Shown one piece after another: positions 44,272-55,749 of a stretch of DNA of 64,000 nt. Below the pieces are notes generated by a model. The model saw only the letters and a list, made by a program, of their open reading frames with translations. It was not told the DNA's origin and did no database searches. The translations under genes were made by a program, and so were the position numbers. How positions within the stretch are numbered: the stretch's first letter is position 1; every line of letters begins with the position of its first letter. This stretch comes from Anastatus disparis. Lineage: Eukaryota; Arthropoda; Insecta; Hymenoptera; Eupelmidae. The stretch is taken from positions 2,419,001 through 2,483,000 of the forward strand of contig JAFFSR010000351.1 in the NCBI GenBank assembly GCA_017163975.1, in the 5' to 3' direction.

Positions 44272-46532
44272 CATGGAAAATTTACCTTCTAAATCTCAAG
44301 GGCATATTTGCACAAAAAATTCTAATCTTTTTTGTTTTGTCTGCGGAGTATTCACTCCGCAAAAATCTCGAAGACCTTTCAATGAGAATCTCAGAAAAAT
44401 TTACAAAACTTGCTTCAAATTAGAAACTGATGTAGTTATAGAAAAGTGGACTCCATGTAGTATCTGCGAACAATGTCGTCAAATGCTTTGTAAGTGGAAT
44501 AAAACAAAAGAAGATGACAAAGTTAAATTTAATAGCCCAATGGAATGGTATCAACCAGATAATAGAGAGGATTGTTACTTCTGTAATACCGAAATTATTG
44601 GAATTAATAGTAAAATTAAAGCAACAGTGAATTATGCTGATGTTATTTCTGTAAAAAGACCTATCGAAAAATCGGGAAGCGATCAAGAGCTCGATCTTCT
44701 TGAGAGGCTATCTATTGAATCAGATACCAACGATGAAAAAAATGATGAAGAAGATAACGAAGTCAGTGGCGGCATTAATGGGGGTGGAATTGATAATAAT
44801 GACTTAAAAGATGAATCGTATGAAAGCTATAGTGATGAAGAAATTGAAAATGATGATGATGATGATGACGATGACAATATTTTCCTTCCAGCGGGCCAAA
44901 AAGACAAAAGCGTAAAGTTATGAACTCAAGATAAACTAAACGACCTAGTTAGAGAGCTTAACTTACCTAAAGATGGAGCAGAACATTTAGCTTCAGCTTT
45001 AAAAGGCATGAATCAGTTGGCAAAATCTACTAAAGTATCTTTTTACAGAATAAGAAGCAAAAGTTTCGAACCATACTTTGAAGAAATGAATCATAATGGT
45101 GATAAAATAGTATATTGTGAAGACGTAAAAGGTTTAAGGGGTGTCTTCATACCGGCACAGAGATCTACCTTATCTATATTTGAATTATGCATTTTAATAA
45201 AAATTTAACTATTTTTGACTAAAATTTATAGAAGAGGCACATTCTTAACATGCCAAAGAATTTATTGCAACGTTAAAAGATAATATTAGGGTAAAAATAA
45301 AGGCGAAAACTGCTTAATACGATTAACTTTTCAATGTAGTTATGAATAATCGTATTATGCAGTTTTTGTCTTCATTTTTACTTCTATTCTGTCTTTTAAC
45401 GTTGCAATAAATTCTTTAGAATGTCAAGAATGTGCCTCTTCTACGAATTTCAGTCATGAATAGTTAAATTTTTATTAAAATTCATAATTTAAATGTAGAT
45501 AAGGTAGAACTCTATGTCGGTATGAGGATTTCCCTTAATGAATGGAATTAAACCTAATGTGTATAAAGATGAAGAATGGAGATTGTTCATAGATTCATCA
45601 GAAAGAAGCTTAAAAGCCGTATTACTACACAATAGCAACCACTATGCCTCAGTTCCTATAGCGCACTCCACGACAATGAAAGAAACATACAAAATCTCAA
45701 AATAATAATACAAAATATTCAGTATAATAAGCATAAATGGCGGATATGTGGTGATTAGAAAGTTTCTGGAATATTTTTAGGACAGCAGTCTGGATTTACA
45801 AAGTCGCCATGTTTCTTGTGCTTATGGGATAGTAGAGACCGTGCAAAGCACTATACAAATCATAAATGGCCTGAAAGAAAATCTTTCGGAGTCGGAAAGA
45901 GTAACGTTATAGCTACTCCATTGGTTGATCCGAAAAGAGTTCTCATTCCTCCATTACACATAAAACTTGGTGTGATGAAACAATTCGTTAAAGCTTTAGA
46001 TAAAGATAGCCAGTGCTTCAAATACTTGGAAAGTAAATTTCCAAGTAAACCAGATGCAAAATTGAAGAAAGGTATTTTTGACGGTCCTGAAATTAGAAAA
46101 ATGATAGCTGATGACCAGTTCATTAGTTCCATAACAAACATTGAGAAAGCTGCATGGCTTAGCTTTAAGGAAGTTACTGAAAACTTTTTGGGTAATCGCA
46201 GAAGCCCAAATTACAAAGTAATTGTATCTAAAATGGTTGAGAACTATGGGAATATGGGTTGCCTAATGAATTACAAACTACATTTTCTGCACAATCACTT
46301 GGATAGTTTTCCTGAAAACTGTGGCGATTATAGCGAAGAACAGGGAGAGCGTTTTCACCAAGACATTAAAGTAATGGAGAAGCGTTATCAAGGTAGATGG
46401 GATGCTAGTATGCTGGCCGACTACTGCTGGATGTTGAAAAGAGATTGTAAAACTACTGGGAAAAAACGTAAAAGGAAACCTTTGCACCGATCATTTGATG
46501 AGAAACGTGTAAGGTATAGTGAGAAAAAATAA
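44272..46532 (+). pseudogene. TE-encoded protein, copy 2 (full-length but broken)
   Basis: The start is placed at the ATG at 44272 (MENLPSKSQ), because upstream codons lack homology and follow the hairpin leader. The N-terminal region, absent from copy 1, has three Cys pairs (CFVCG; CSICEQC; CYFC) suggesting zinc binding, then an acidic Asp run, FLPAGQKDKSVKL and the shared core. Inactivating changes relative to copy 1 are a Trp-to-stop TGA at 44921-44923, the 397-bp MITE at 45138-45534, a 1-base deletion near 45690 and a Lys/Leu-to-stop TAG near 45756. The last open part, 45816-46532, is nearly identical to copy 1. Confidence 0.8.
45138..45534. mobile_element. MITE with TTAA duplication inside copy 2
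   Basis: Inverted arms of about 150 bp run from GGGGTGTCTTCATACCGGCA to TGTCGGTATGAGGATTTCCC. TTAA lies at 45134-45137 and 45535-45538. Copy 1 of the gene has the uninterrupted site (GGTTTAATGAATG), proving the insertion and its boundaries. The terminus is GGG rather than CCC, so it differs from the MITEs at 27610 and 38064. Confidence 0.93.
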
Positions 46533-46601
46533 ATGGCATGAAGTTTGGTTTGTTTTACAAGAATTTTGTCGATTTTACCTTCAAATAATTTTCACTATGA
46601 G

Positions 46602-47510
46602 GTGATGGAGTCAAACGGACCACGGATTCGGATTCGGCGACCCCAAAAATATATATGTATACTGTTAAACCTCGGTTGCCGTTAATTTTGGAAATTTGAC
46701 CTTGACCTGACCTAGACCCTAAGGTGATGGGGTCAAATGGACCACGGATTCGGAATCAGCGACCTCAAAAACATATATATATACTGTTAAACCTTGCTTG
46801 CCGTTAATTTTGAAAAATTTGACCTTGACCTGACCTTGACCCTGAGGTGATGGGGTCAAATGGACCATGGATTCGGAATCAGTGACCTCAAAAACATATA
46901 TGTATACTGTTAAACCTTGGTTGCCGTTAATTTTGTAAATTTGACTTTGACCTGACCTTGACCCTAAAGTCATGGGGTCAAATGGACCACGGATTCGGAA
47001 TCAGCGACCTCAAAAACATACATGTATACTGTTAAACCTTGGTTGCCGTTAATTTTGAAAAATTTGACCTTGACCTGACCTTGACCCTGAGGTGATGGGG
47101 TCAAATGGACCACGGATTCGGAATCAGCGACCTCAAAAACATATATGTATACTGTTAAACCTTGGTATCCGTTAATTTTGTAAATTTGACCTTGACCTGA
47201 CTTTGACCCTGAGGTGATGGGGTCAAATGGACCATGGATTCGGAATGAGCGACCTCAAAAACATATATGTATACTGTTAAACCTTGGTTGCCGTTAATTT
47301 TGGAAATTCGACCTTGACCTGACCTTGACCCTGAGGTGATAGGGTCAAACGGACCACGGATTCGGAATCAGCGATCTCAAAAACATATGTGTATACTGTT
47401 AAACCTTAGTAGCCGTTAATTTTGTAAATTTGACCTTGACCTGACCTTGACCCTAAAGTGATGGGGTCAAATGGACCACGGATTCCGAATCAGCGACCTC
47501 AAAAACATAA
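46602..47510 (+). repeat. Right subterminal array, about 7.4 copies of the 123-bp repeat
   Basis: Inverted relative to 41858-42268. Copies start near 46602, 46725, 46847, 46970, 47092, 47213, 47335 and 47458, each with GGGGTCAAATGGACCACGGA. The array is more than twice as long as the left one. Confidence 0.93.
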
Positions 47511-47567
47511 GGTATATATGGTCTGGTCCGTGGGTTTTGACATTTTTTTTTTTGTGTGGCTGTGCTA

Positions 47568-47968
47568 TTAATGACTGTGTATAAATGTGAAAAAATGTCA
47601 AAAACTGCTAATAACTGTTGATAAATATGAAAAACTGTAAATATCTGTAAAAAAGTGTTAGTAACTATATATCATAGGGACTAATTAAATAAGTATAAAC
47701 AATAAAGAACTATAGATGAGTATAAATAATAATAAATTATTCACCAATTCTAACATAGGTATAGGGCTTCCGGAAAACCTACGCTTTTAAAGAAAACGTA
47801 TTTTGTATCCACTAGAAGCCGAGATATCGTCAAACAACGAAAAAAAAAATTAAAATTAATTTTGAGGTTAAGATTCAGTAAAAAAAGGTACAAACTTTTC
47901 TATGAGGGCATTTTTTAATAAAGAAAGAGATAGCATTTTTATTTTTTCAGTTTCCAGTAGCGGTAATT
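47568..47968. other. Spacer with CTGTAAATATCTGT words
   Basis: The words CTGTAAATATCTGTAAA and ATAACTGTTGATAAATATG resemble sequence at 53020-53100 and 1600-1625, suggesting an old dispersed repeat. No gene is seen. Confidence 0.45.
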
Positions 47969-48718
47969 TTGATCCTCTTGTGTATGTGTATATGTGACTA
48001 TGTGACTGTGTGTATGTGCGTATGTGTATGTGCGTATCTGTATGTGTATGTGTATGTGTGTATGTGTATGTATGTACGTCTATGTGTGTACGTGTATGTG
48101 TGTATGTGTATATGTGCATGTGTATGTGTGTATGTGTATGTGTGCATGTCTGTATATGTATGTGTGTATGTGTATGTGTGTATATGTATGTGCGCACGTG
48201 TATGTGTGTATGTGTATGTGTGCCTGTGTGCATGTGTATGTGTGCATGTGTATGTGTGCATGTATGTGTGTCTATGTGTATGTGTATTTGTGTGTATGTG
48301 TGTATGTGTATGTGTGCATGTGTATTTGTGTATGTGCATGTGTGTATGTGTATGTGTATGTGTAAATGTGTGTATGTGTGTATGTAATATGTGTATATGT
48401 ATGTGTGTATGTGTGTATGTAATATGTGTCTATGTATGTGTGTATGTGTGTATGTAATATGTGTATATGTATGTGTGTATGTATGTATGTAATATGTGTA
48501 TATGTTTGTGTGTATGTGTGTATGTGTATGTGTGTATGTGTATGTGTATGTTTATATGTGTATGTGTATGTGTGTATGTGTATGTGTGTATGTGTATGTG
48601 TGTATGTGAATGTGTGTATGTGTATGTGTGTATGTGTATTTGTGTATGTGTATGTGTGTATGTGTATGTGTGTATGTGTTTGTGTGTATGTGTATGTGTA
48701 TGTGTATATGTGAAATTG
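47969..48718 (+). repeat. 750-bp (TG)n/(TGTGTA)n microsatellite
   Basis: Imperfect TATGTG and TGTGTA repeats on the plus strand. All frames are open for long stretches on both strands (Met/Cys/Val or His/Thr runs) purely because of composition. Confidence 0.95.
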
Positions 48719-49035
48719 TAACGAAGAAAATATTCTGATCAGATGTTTTATAATTAATTGATTTTATCAATAATAAATTCTATGCTTAATGAGTTTATTA
48801 GAAATGTACATGTTTTTATTTATATCAATTTCTTTTTCTAAATATTATTATTCGGAAAATGTTATAAAAATATAATTATAATTTCAATAAATTTATTGGC
48901 ACTTTTTATTTATTCTAAGGAAAATTAATACCTAAATTAATAGGAACTTGAGATAAAAAAAAAAAATTTCTCAGTATTTATTAAGTGGTTACTTATTAAA
49001 ATTTTAAAAACAAATATCAATCAGAATCTTTTATT
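48719..49035. other. A+T-rich spacer
   Basis: Nothing recognised. Confidence 0.5.
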
Positions 49036-49290
49036 ATGTGTATGTGTAAGCGTGCATAAGTATGTTCGTATGTGCATGGGTGTATGTGTGTTTGTGTATG
49101 CGTGTATATGTATGTGTGTATGTGCATGTGTGTATGTGGATGTGTGTATGTGTGTATATGTATGTTTGTATTCGTTTGTGTGTATTTGTATTCATGTATG
49201 CGTATCTGTGTATGTGTATATGCATTTTTGAATTTGTATGTGTGTATGTGTATGTGTGTGTGTATTTCTGTATGTGTACGTGTGTATTTT
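49036..49290 (+). repeat. Imperfect (TGTA)n/(TG)n microsatellite
   Basis: Same type and strand as the tract at 47969-48718, more degenerate. Confidence 0.92.
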
Positions 49291-49690
49291 GTTAATAATT
49301 TGTGTCCTTGTGAAATAGAATTTGACATGGATAAAATGCGTGGACATTTGCTCACTACGTATAAAACAAATTAAATTGTCATGTTTTCATTAGTAAAGAA
49401 CAATGGTACCAATATCAATTATAAAGTGATATCTAGAAATCAGCAAATTTTACATCACGCGGAATTGTAAACGATGAAAATAGATTTTCATAATATAAAT
49501 TTTGAATATCTTGAAGAATAAAAGTTACAAGAATTAGCACAACAACAATTAAATTTATTAGATGACATAAAATGTTTAGAGACAACAAATTATTAACCGA
49601 AAACTTCAAAACAAAAAATTCACCAAAACAGTTATAAATAAAATGTAAAAAACTAACCGAAGAGAAAATTTCAAAAAGTAATTGTAAAAT
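49291..49690. other. Spacer, nothing recognised
   Basis: A+T-rich sequence between microsatellite and the low-complexity ORF region. Confidence 0.45.
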
Positions 49691-50182
49691 TATTAAATAC
49701 AATAACGTTGAAGAATCTGAAAATGATATCGAACAAGAACCAATTCTGTCATTTGAAAATAAAATTAATGATAATAAAAAATTATTAAAATTAACGAAAG
49801 TTTCGATTAAGAAATTGAAAAATTTAAATATAACGCAACATGAAAATCAAATTAATTCTCAAAACATAAATGCAATTACGAAGCCAGAAAATAATTTCAA
49901 GTGGGAAAGAAAATTTGAAAAAATTACATAAATTGCATTAAAAAAATTTAAAAGTATTAACATATTGCAACAAAAAAGTCAAATTTCTAACCAGAATGAA
50001 TTTATAAAAAACAATCAAGAATCCGCAAACAAAAATAATAGTTCAACATATCAACAAAATCACAACTACGATACACACATTTATGACAAATCATATTATA
50101 AATATAATAAAGAAAAAGTTTTGGAAAATAGAAAACGATATTATTTGAAAAACACACAAAAAATATTGGAACGTTTAAATTA
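49690..50182 (+). pseudogene. Low-complexity Asn/Lys-rich ORF upstream of the PIF1 locus
   Basis: The frame is open from about 49690 to 50182 with one TAA near 49930. It is rich in Asn, Lys, Gln and Ile. The C-terminal part reads SYYKYNKEKVLENRKRYYLK, a repeat style often seen in N-terminal regions of Helitron-associated proteins in insects. It precedes the helicase on the same strand and may be a remnant of the same element. Function unknown. Confidence 0.45.
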
Positions 50183-50246
50183 GTCTTATGGTCTCAAATG
50201 GCTATTTTTAAGACAGTAATAAATTTATCAAATACAAACTACACTG

Positions 50247-50249
<3 letters not shown>

Positions 50250-50302
<53 letters not shown>
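50250..50302. repeat. (AT)n microsatellite abutting the helicase
   Basis: Alternating AT that ends three bases before the codons of the Walker A motif region. Confidence 0.95.
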
Positions 50303-50305
<3 letters not shown>

Positions 50306-50306
<1 letters not shown>

Positions 50307-51363
50307 GGTTTAGGTGGAAGTGGTAAAAGCTACTTATTAAATAAAACTGTAACTAATTCAAGAATTCATGGAATTAACTATTTAGTTGTATCATGGACAG
50401 CTATATAGCAGCTAATTCATTACAAGACGGTGTGACAGTACATACAGCATTTAAATTACCGCTAATTAGTGCAAACAGCGAAATAGGTAAAAAAATTAAA
50501 AATTTATTAATTGTTATCTGGGATGAAATCACAATGACATCAAAATACGCTTTTAAAGCCGTGGATCGCATGTTTAAAGATGTATCTGATAATAATTATC
50601 CGTTTGAAGGAAAAGCATCCATCATATCAGGTGATTTTAGACAAACATTACCAATAGTAAAACGTGGAAATAGAACACAGATAGTAGAAAATTGTGTCAA
50701 AAACCGCTATTTATGGGAACATTTTAAATCTATGTTTTTAAAAGAAAATAAACGTCTATCGAAATTAGATGATAAATTTAAAAATTGGTTACTTAATATA
50801 GGAAATGGTAATTTTCATTCAAAATATAAAAACGGAAATGAAGTTGAAATTGACTCTGCAAAAGATGCAAATGACGAACGTTTAGACGCAATTTTGCCAG
50901 CAAAATTTTTAAATTCTTCAACGCTCAATGGATTACCTCTACATAGATTACAATTAGAAAAAGGAGCTATATTAATGCTTCTAAACAATGTTAATTTAAA
51001 TGAAGGACTTTGTAACGCAACCCGATTAGTAATAACGACATTAAAACAATTTACTATTATCTCACAAATATTAACAGGGAGTAAAAAAGGGAGCACTATA
51101 TTCTTACCACGTATGACCGTATCAGCAAATGATGAACTGCCATTCCAGATGACCAGAAAACAATTTCCTGTAAAACTTGCTCATGCAATGACTATTAATA
51201 AGTCACAAGGACAATCACTTAAAAAATTAGGAGTGCATTTACCAAAACCAATTTTCAGTCATGGGCAGTTATACGTGGAACTTTCAAGGACGACGATGAT
51301 AGCATATACCGCCTATAGCATGTACCGCCAAACCACCGTACCAACCGTGCTGACCTGTATATA
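50306..51363 (+). pseudogene. PIF1-like helicase (Helitron type), frameshifted and internally deleted
   Basis: The first frame carries Walker A as DGLGGSGKSYLLNK (from about 50306). A small insertion in a TATATA run at about 50402 shifts the frame into the 50393-51363 ORF. This has QDGVTVHTAFKLP, Walker B LLIVIWDEITM, GDFRQTLPIV, DGLCN-like [24 protein letters not shown] and HGQLYVELSR. The segment after ENKRLSK is shortened relative to the family, removing part of the central helicase domain. The C-terminal 25 codons lose homology. PIF1 enzymes are 5'-3' DNA helicases. No Rep nuclease domain is seen nearby. Confidence 0.83.
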
Positions 51364-51608
51364 GCATTCACAATTAGATTAATTAAGTATTAGTATTGAG
51401 GGTGCTTTTTACTTATTACTATTACAATGTTAGTTTGATTAAGGGTGTTGTCCACCCATATCTGCCGCATTATTTAATATAGTTTCATATTGTATATGAG
51501 TATGTGTATGTGTTTGGATATGTGTATATGTGTGTATATGTGTGTGTATGTGTTCGTATGTATGTGTTTGTGTGTATGTATATGTTATTGCTCCACGTGT
51601 GTATGTTT
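51364..51608. repeat. Spacer leading into a (TG)n microsatellite (51490-51612)
   Basis: Imperfect TATGTG repeats on the plus strand, interrupted by the solo LTR that follows. Confidence 0.8.
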
Positions 51609-51612
51609 ATGT

Positions 51613-52800
51613 TGTAACGAGGATAGTAAATTATTTGTACGCTATGATATAGCTCTATCCTCGTTATAAGTCGCACGGCTCAATGTAGGCTAGATATGTA
51701 AATGTAAGAGTGAGATGGAGAGAGTCTGTCTCAGCGACGCATATATATTGCGGTAGAGAGAGGCGCGCGCAGGGCATGCCGGGTAGGATGAGGCAAGAGA
51801 GAGAAACGAACGGGTCGTTTTTAACAAGGCAGAAAGATTCGAGCAGCCATATTGTACGTTGTGCAAGCTTGTGCGTCCGCTAAAGTTTTGAAAAAGATCT
51901 TTGTAAAAATATTGTTAAAGTCTCGGTGTCTTGCTCTGAAAGTTTTCTTTTCGAATCGAGTGAAGCTGTGTAATCTCGGGGTGAATAATTGAGTTATTTG
52001 CTCTTCGATAAGAAGAGAGCTTTTGCTAGAACTGTACAGAGAGAGTCCGGCCACCTTTCGACGAGAGCAACGAGACCATTGAGCTGCACCGCATAATTAC
52101 GGTGCTGCTTTAGTTAGATTGCCGAATCGTTATTGAGAAAAAATCCCGTCGGCGATTCTTCGTGTTCAACGCTTGATCTGGAAAGGAAAAATGTAAGTCT
52201 GCAGACTGTCGCATAATTATTTTTGTTCGTTGTTGTTAAACGCGTATATGCGATAGATACTAAGATATCAAGTCCGTCGTGTGCGCCGCGTCATATAGCT
52301 TAGGGTAACTTAAATTAACTTTTGTTTCTTTTCGTGAGTTTAACTAAATTTTGTAGCTAATAACTATCATTATGAATTTGTTTTAATGTACTATATTTGT
52401 CTATCATTTTGAATAAAGTAAAGTAAAGTTTAAGTTAATTTGAATTGTTGCATAATATTATTTCTCACAGTAAAATCGTGTTTTGCCTTTATATGATAAT
52501 CTTAATACACTTGATTGCTTTTGATTTACGATATTTATTAGAGTCTCAAAGTACACGCCGTGGGTTTCGTCGTACCAGACGTCCGGAAGGCAGAACTTCT
52601 AAGCGAAGTTCTGCAATAATGTTAAATATTGTTTAGCTGATTTTCTTTGTACGAAAAAGACGTTTATATACGAGCATTGACGAATTACAAGGTCGATCGT
52701 ATCTAAGTAGAAAATCGGTTATTTAACGGTACTTGAAGTAAGTACATACGAAACCCACAAATATATTTAATTTGTTTATTTAAATATATTCCCCGTTACA
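51613..52800 (+). mobile_element. Solo LTR, 1,188 bp, with 4-bp ATGT duplication
   Basis: It begins TGTAACGAGG and ends CCCCGTTACA, so the ends form a 7-bp inverted repeat with the canonical TG...CA. ATGT lies at 51609-51612 and 52801-52804, within TG microsatellite on both sides. It is GC-richer than its surroundings and has AATAAA near 52413. No internal retroelement sequence is present, so it is the product of LTR-LTR recombination. The superfamily is not certain (Ty3/gypsy or BEL fit a 4-5-bp duplication). Its ORFs are not credible genes. Confidence 0.87.
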
Positions 52801-52804
52801 ATGT

Positions 52805-53147
52805 ATGTATGTGACAGTAATACAAAAGATATTCACGTAAGAAAAAAAAAGTCTTAATTCTTCATTTCAATATAATAGTAGTAATTTAATGTGGAAAGGA
52901 GTTTTATTAATTAATGTCATTAACAAATAAATTATGACAACATTTAAATCTTTTTTTCATGCTTTACCTCAGTCCTTATACTTTCAACAGTTTTTCAATT
53001 TATAATAATATAAAAGTTAATACTGTAAATATCTGTGAATAACTATAAGTGATTGTTAATAATGCAATTATTAGAAATAACTGAAAATAATGATATTCAT
53101 GTTTTATTTACAACAAACTTTTCTGAATAATTAAATACACACACACT

Positions 53148-53178
<31 letters not shown>

Positions 53179-53295
53179 TCAATATTAACAAAATTGAAGT
53201 TATTATTTTTTATTTTGTTATTTCTCTAGTACTTTTTTTCATACTATATCAGTTAATTTATTTTAAGTTTTTAATTCATTTTGAATAGATATTTT
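52805..53295. other. Spacer with (AT)n at about 53146-53172
   Basis: A+T-rich. It contains CTGTAAATATCTGTGAATAA words as at 47600-47660, then a short CA/AT microsatellite. No gene is seen. Confidence 0.5.
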
Positions 53296-53669
53296 AAAAG
53301 GGTTTTTACTTCTTGAAAGAACAACATATAATTGTCCATGTAAAAATAATGGTTTTTATACGAATATTCCTACATTTTCATAACTTTGACCTTGTGATTT
53401 ACTTATAGTTATACCAAAAGCTTATACAATTGGGAATTGTTTTCTATATAAAATAAATTGTAAAAACGATGATTCATTTGTGCTTAATGTAACACGCGTC
53501 ATAAAAACTTTATTTCCCTTATTTTTTCCTGTAATTACTTCAGTTTCTATATTATATTCGAATAATCTTGTTATCTTCAATCGTGTTCCATTACATAATC
53601 GATACCTTATACTTTAATTTCTAATCAACATTATTATTGCATTTATTTTTAAATTAAGTTCATGTGGAG
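53296..53669 (-). pseudogene. PIF1-like helicase pseudogene, C-terminal part
   Basis: Not visible as a long ORF. Minus-strand translation from 53665 downward gives [51 protein letters not shown] and HGQLYVVLSR, with four or more stops. It is closest to the helicase at 16739-17230. It continues from the fragment at 54821-55022 across a 1,147-bp insertion. Confidence 0.85.
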
Positions 53670-54816
53670 TGTAACTTTTGGCTTTTCTGGTGAGCTGTAG
53701 TTGCATCAGACTTTTGTGAGGATGATCTATGGCGGTGGATAAAAGCCAAAGTTCAAACTTATAAGCTAATTGAATTCAATTAAATTAAAGTTAAACATTA
53801 AATTTAATAAAAAAAAGAAAGTAATTATAATGAAGAATAAACGTAATTAAAGATTCAACTGTATAAAGAAATAAATAATTTATCATTTAGATTAACAATG
53901 AACTTAAACATTTAATATAAATAAATAAGCTTAATAATTAAAGGTATAAGCGACGGGTCATATTTTCAGAAAAGGGTTTGCGGAACTAGGTAAATAAGCG
54001 CAATTGACAACTAGTTTGAATTAAATAATTTTTTTGGCTAATTTATTGAATAATAAATGCAAGAGTTTTTACAACGCTGATAAATAAAAATAAAAAATGC
54101 AGACATAAAAAAATATACTTTCATCTAATTTTAATGAACTAAAAATATCTCTTTGGCTGGCGATAATACAAATAAAAAATGAAGATTGTTTCCTTTCTTC
54201 CACCGGTAGATGACGTGGCGTCATTATTAACCGTCTGTGAAAGAGACAAAGAAAAGAAAAAAATAGTAGAATAATATCCATGACGTAATTATAAATAATA
54301 GTTATCTACGGCGGGTAAACGCGAAAACTACTTTACCGACGGTAGTTAAGACGGTGATACGGTAGGTAAAGCAGATGACTAGGTCGGTACAAGAGTAAGG
54401 GAGGCGGCTTGTATAGGTGACCCTTTCTGCTAACGAGAGAAACTCTACTCGTGATACGAGGGAGGGGAGAAGCCGGTCCGTGAATCTCTCAATGACCATG
54501 GTGGAGGTAGCTGGTGAGGAATCTGTTTAGTGGAATCCCCCTACTACTCAGAATAAACGGAAAGGAATTTAGGTACGGAGCACTCTTACTGTGTAGAGCA
54601 TAACTTCTTTACACACCGAGAGGGGAGAGAAGCTTACCTTAGCCGGCTGCCGTTTAGATGTATATGCTCTAGAGCTCGCTATTCCTATTGCAGGAGTAGT
54701 GCCTCGTAGCAGCTGAGCGCGAGTACCACGCTTGAACGCAGCGAGTAAGTTCGCCTTCTCGCGGTCAAGCGTAAGTACTAAGCTTTAAGCACGATGCTTG
54801 AATTTGCATCGTCGAA
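53670..54816. mobile_element. Unclassified 1,147-bp insertion with GGAG duplication
   Basis: The PIF1 pseudogene is cleanly split. GGAG at 53666-53669 is repeated at 54817-54820, and the intact helicase fragment (16770s, ACCTCCACATGAA) shows the empty site. The insertion starts TGTAACTTTTGG and ends ATCGTCGAA, with no terminal inverted repeat. The right half is GC-richer. Size and 4-bp duplication fit a solo LTR, but the TG...CA ends are not both present. No credible ORF is found. Confidence 0.8.
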
Positions 54817-54820
54817 GGAG

Positions 54821-55022
54821 GTAATCCTTCTCTTATATTATTTATTATTTCTTTTGGATAATTTAAATTAAAATTATCATCTGTTTGATCAACACCCTTA
54901 TATGTTGCATAATCAATACTATAATATGTCATTGTTTCATTAATAATTAACGAGCAAAATTTACCTCGCTCGGTTGCATTTTCATATATTATATTATTAT
55001 ATATAAATTTGCTAATTTCATT
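54821..55022 (-). pseudogene. PIF1-like helicase pseudogene, upstream part
   Basis: The minus strand encodes IVNEISKFIYNN, MTYYSIDYATYKGVDQ and NYPKEIINNIREGLPP, the segment just before the fragment at 53296-53665 in PIF1/Helitron helicases. The last codons coincide with the insertion junction. No further upstream homology is found. Confidence 0.8.
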
Positions 55023-55749
55023 AACAATAGTAGTTCAATATAAAATTATGTGTTTGATTTTTTTTCATATATCTATATCATTATATTGTAGTGCATAGAA
55101 ATAGAAAATTTTTTAAAAATATCTTATACAGAATTACTTTTTACAGAAAATAAAATTTCATAAAAAGAGTATAGCCGAATAAGCATGTAAAAATGGCCTT
55201 AACTCGCATTTTCCTAAAACTTTGCTTATTTTTTTGTCTTGTCAGAAAACTAAAATCCGGAAAGTTTCAGATCCCTATGATCAAAATTAGCTCTATAACC
55301 TCAAAAAACGTGTTTTTCAGTTTTTTTGCTATAATTAGGTGAATTCTTAATATATCTTCAAAATTCGAAATCGAAGTAAAAGAGGACGATAAAACGCATA
55401 TATTTAGTAACTATATGAAACCTTACGAGTCTTAAACATAACCTAAAAATAAATTTGAAAATTTCAAAATGGCCTGTACATTAACGGTATAAATGCATAC
55501 AAATTTTTGACTTTTAAAAACTTTACTTTTCATAAAATCCATCATTTATATTTTCTGCAGATTTCTGTAGGAATGGTGGGAAGTACCTAAAATATCGAAA
55601 AACTGAACATTTTATGTATTTATAGCATTATAGAGGCTCTATTGCATTCTGATCATGAAAATAACACCAAATACACGTTGAGCGACCTTAAAAATCTCCT
55701 GAACATCGATATTCAGTCAGGTTTATATCATATGCATCCATAAAATACG
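55023..55749. other. Spacer, nothing recognised
   Basis: Average A+T content, no credible ORF or terminal repeats. Confidence 0.45.

Larger units (their letters stand above)
41795..47564. mobile_element. 5.8-kb element with inverted tandem-repeat arms and duplicated gene
   Basis: The termini CACAGCCACACAAAAA and TTTTTGTGTGGCTGTG are inverted, and the trinucleotide CTA flanks both sides (41792-41794 and 47565-47567). Each arm continues inward as an array of 123-bp repeats and then the 3' two-thirds of the same gene, so the inverted arms extend to about 43648 and 44830. The central 1.2 kb contains the 5' part of the gene. A CAC terminus, 3-bp duplication and subterminal repeat arrays recall CACTA/CMC elements, but the protein is not a recognisable member, so the class is open. 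Confidence 0.7.

Noticed and set aside
41858..47510. Regular direct repeats as a possible CRISPR array
   Set aside because: Repeats are 123 bp with no unique spacers, in a eukaryotic transposable element.
47868..48770. Many overlapping long ORFs on both strands (Met/Cys/Val- or His/Thr-rich)
   Set aside because: They arise from a TG/TGTA microsatellite, which is open in all frames; no start context, conservation or non-repeat sequence.
52445..52636. 63-codon ORF with an Arg-rich tail
   Set aside because: Lies inside a solo LTR; no homology or initiation evidence.
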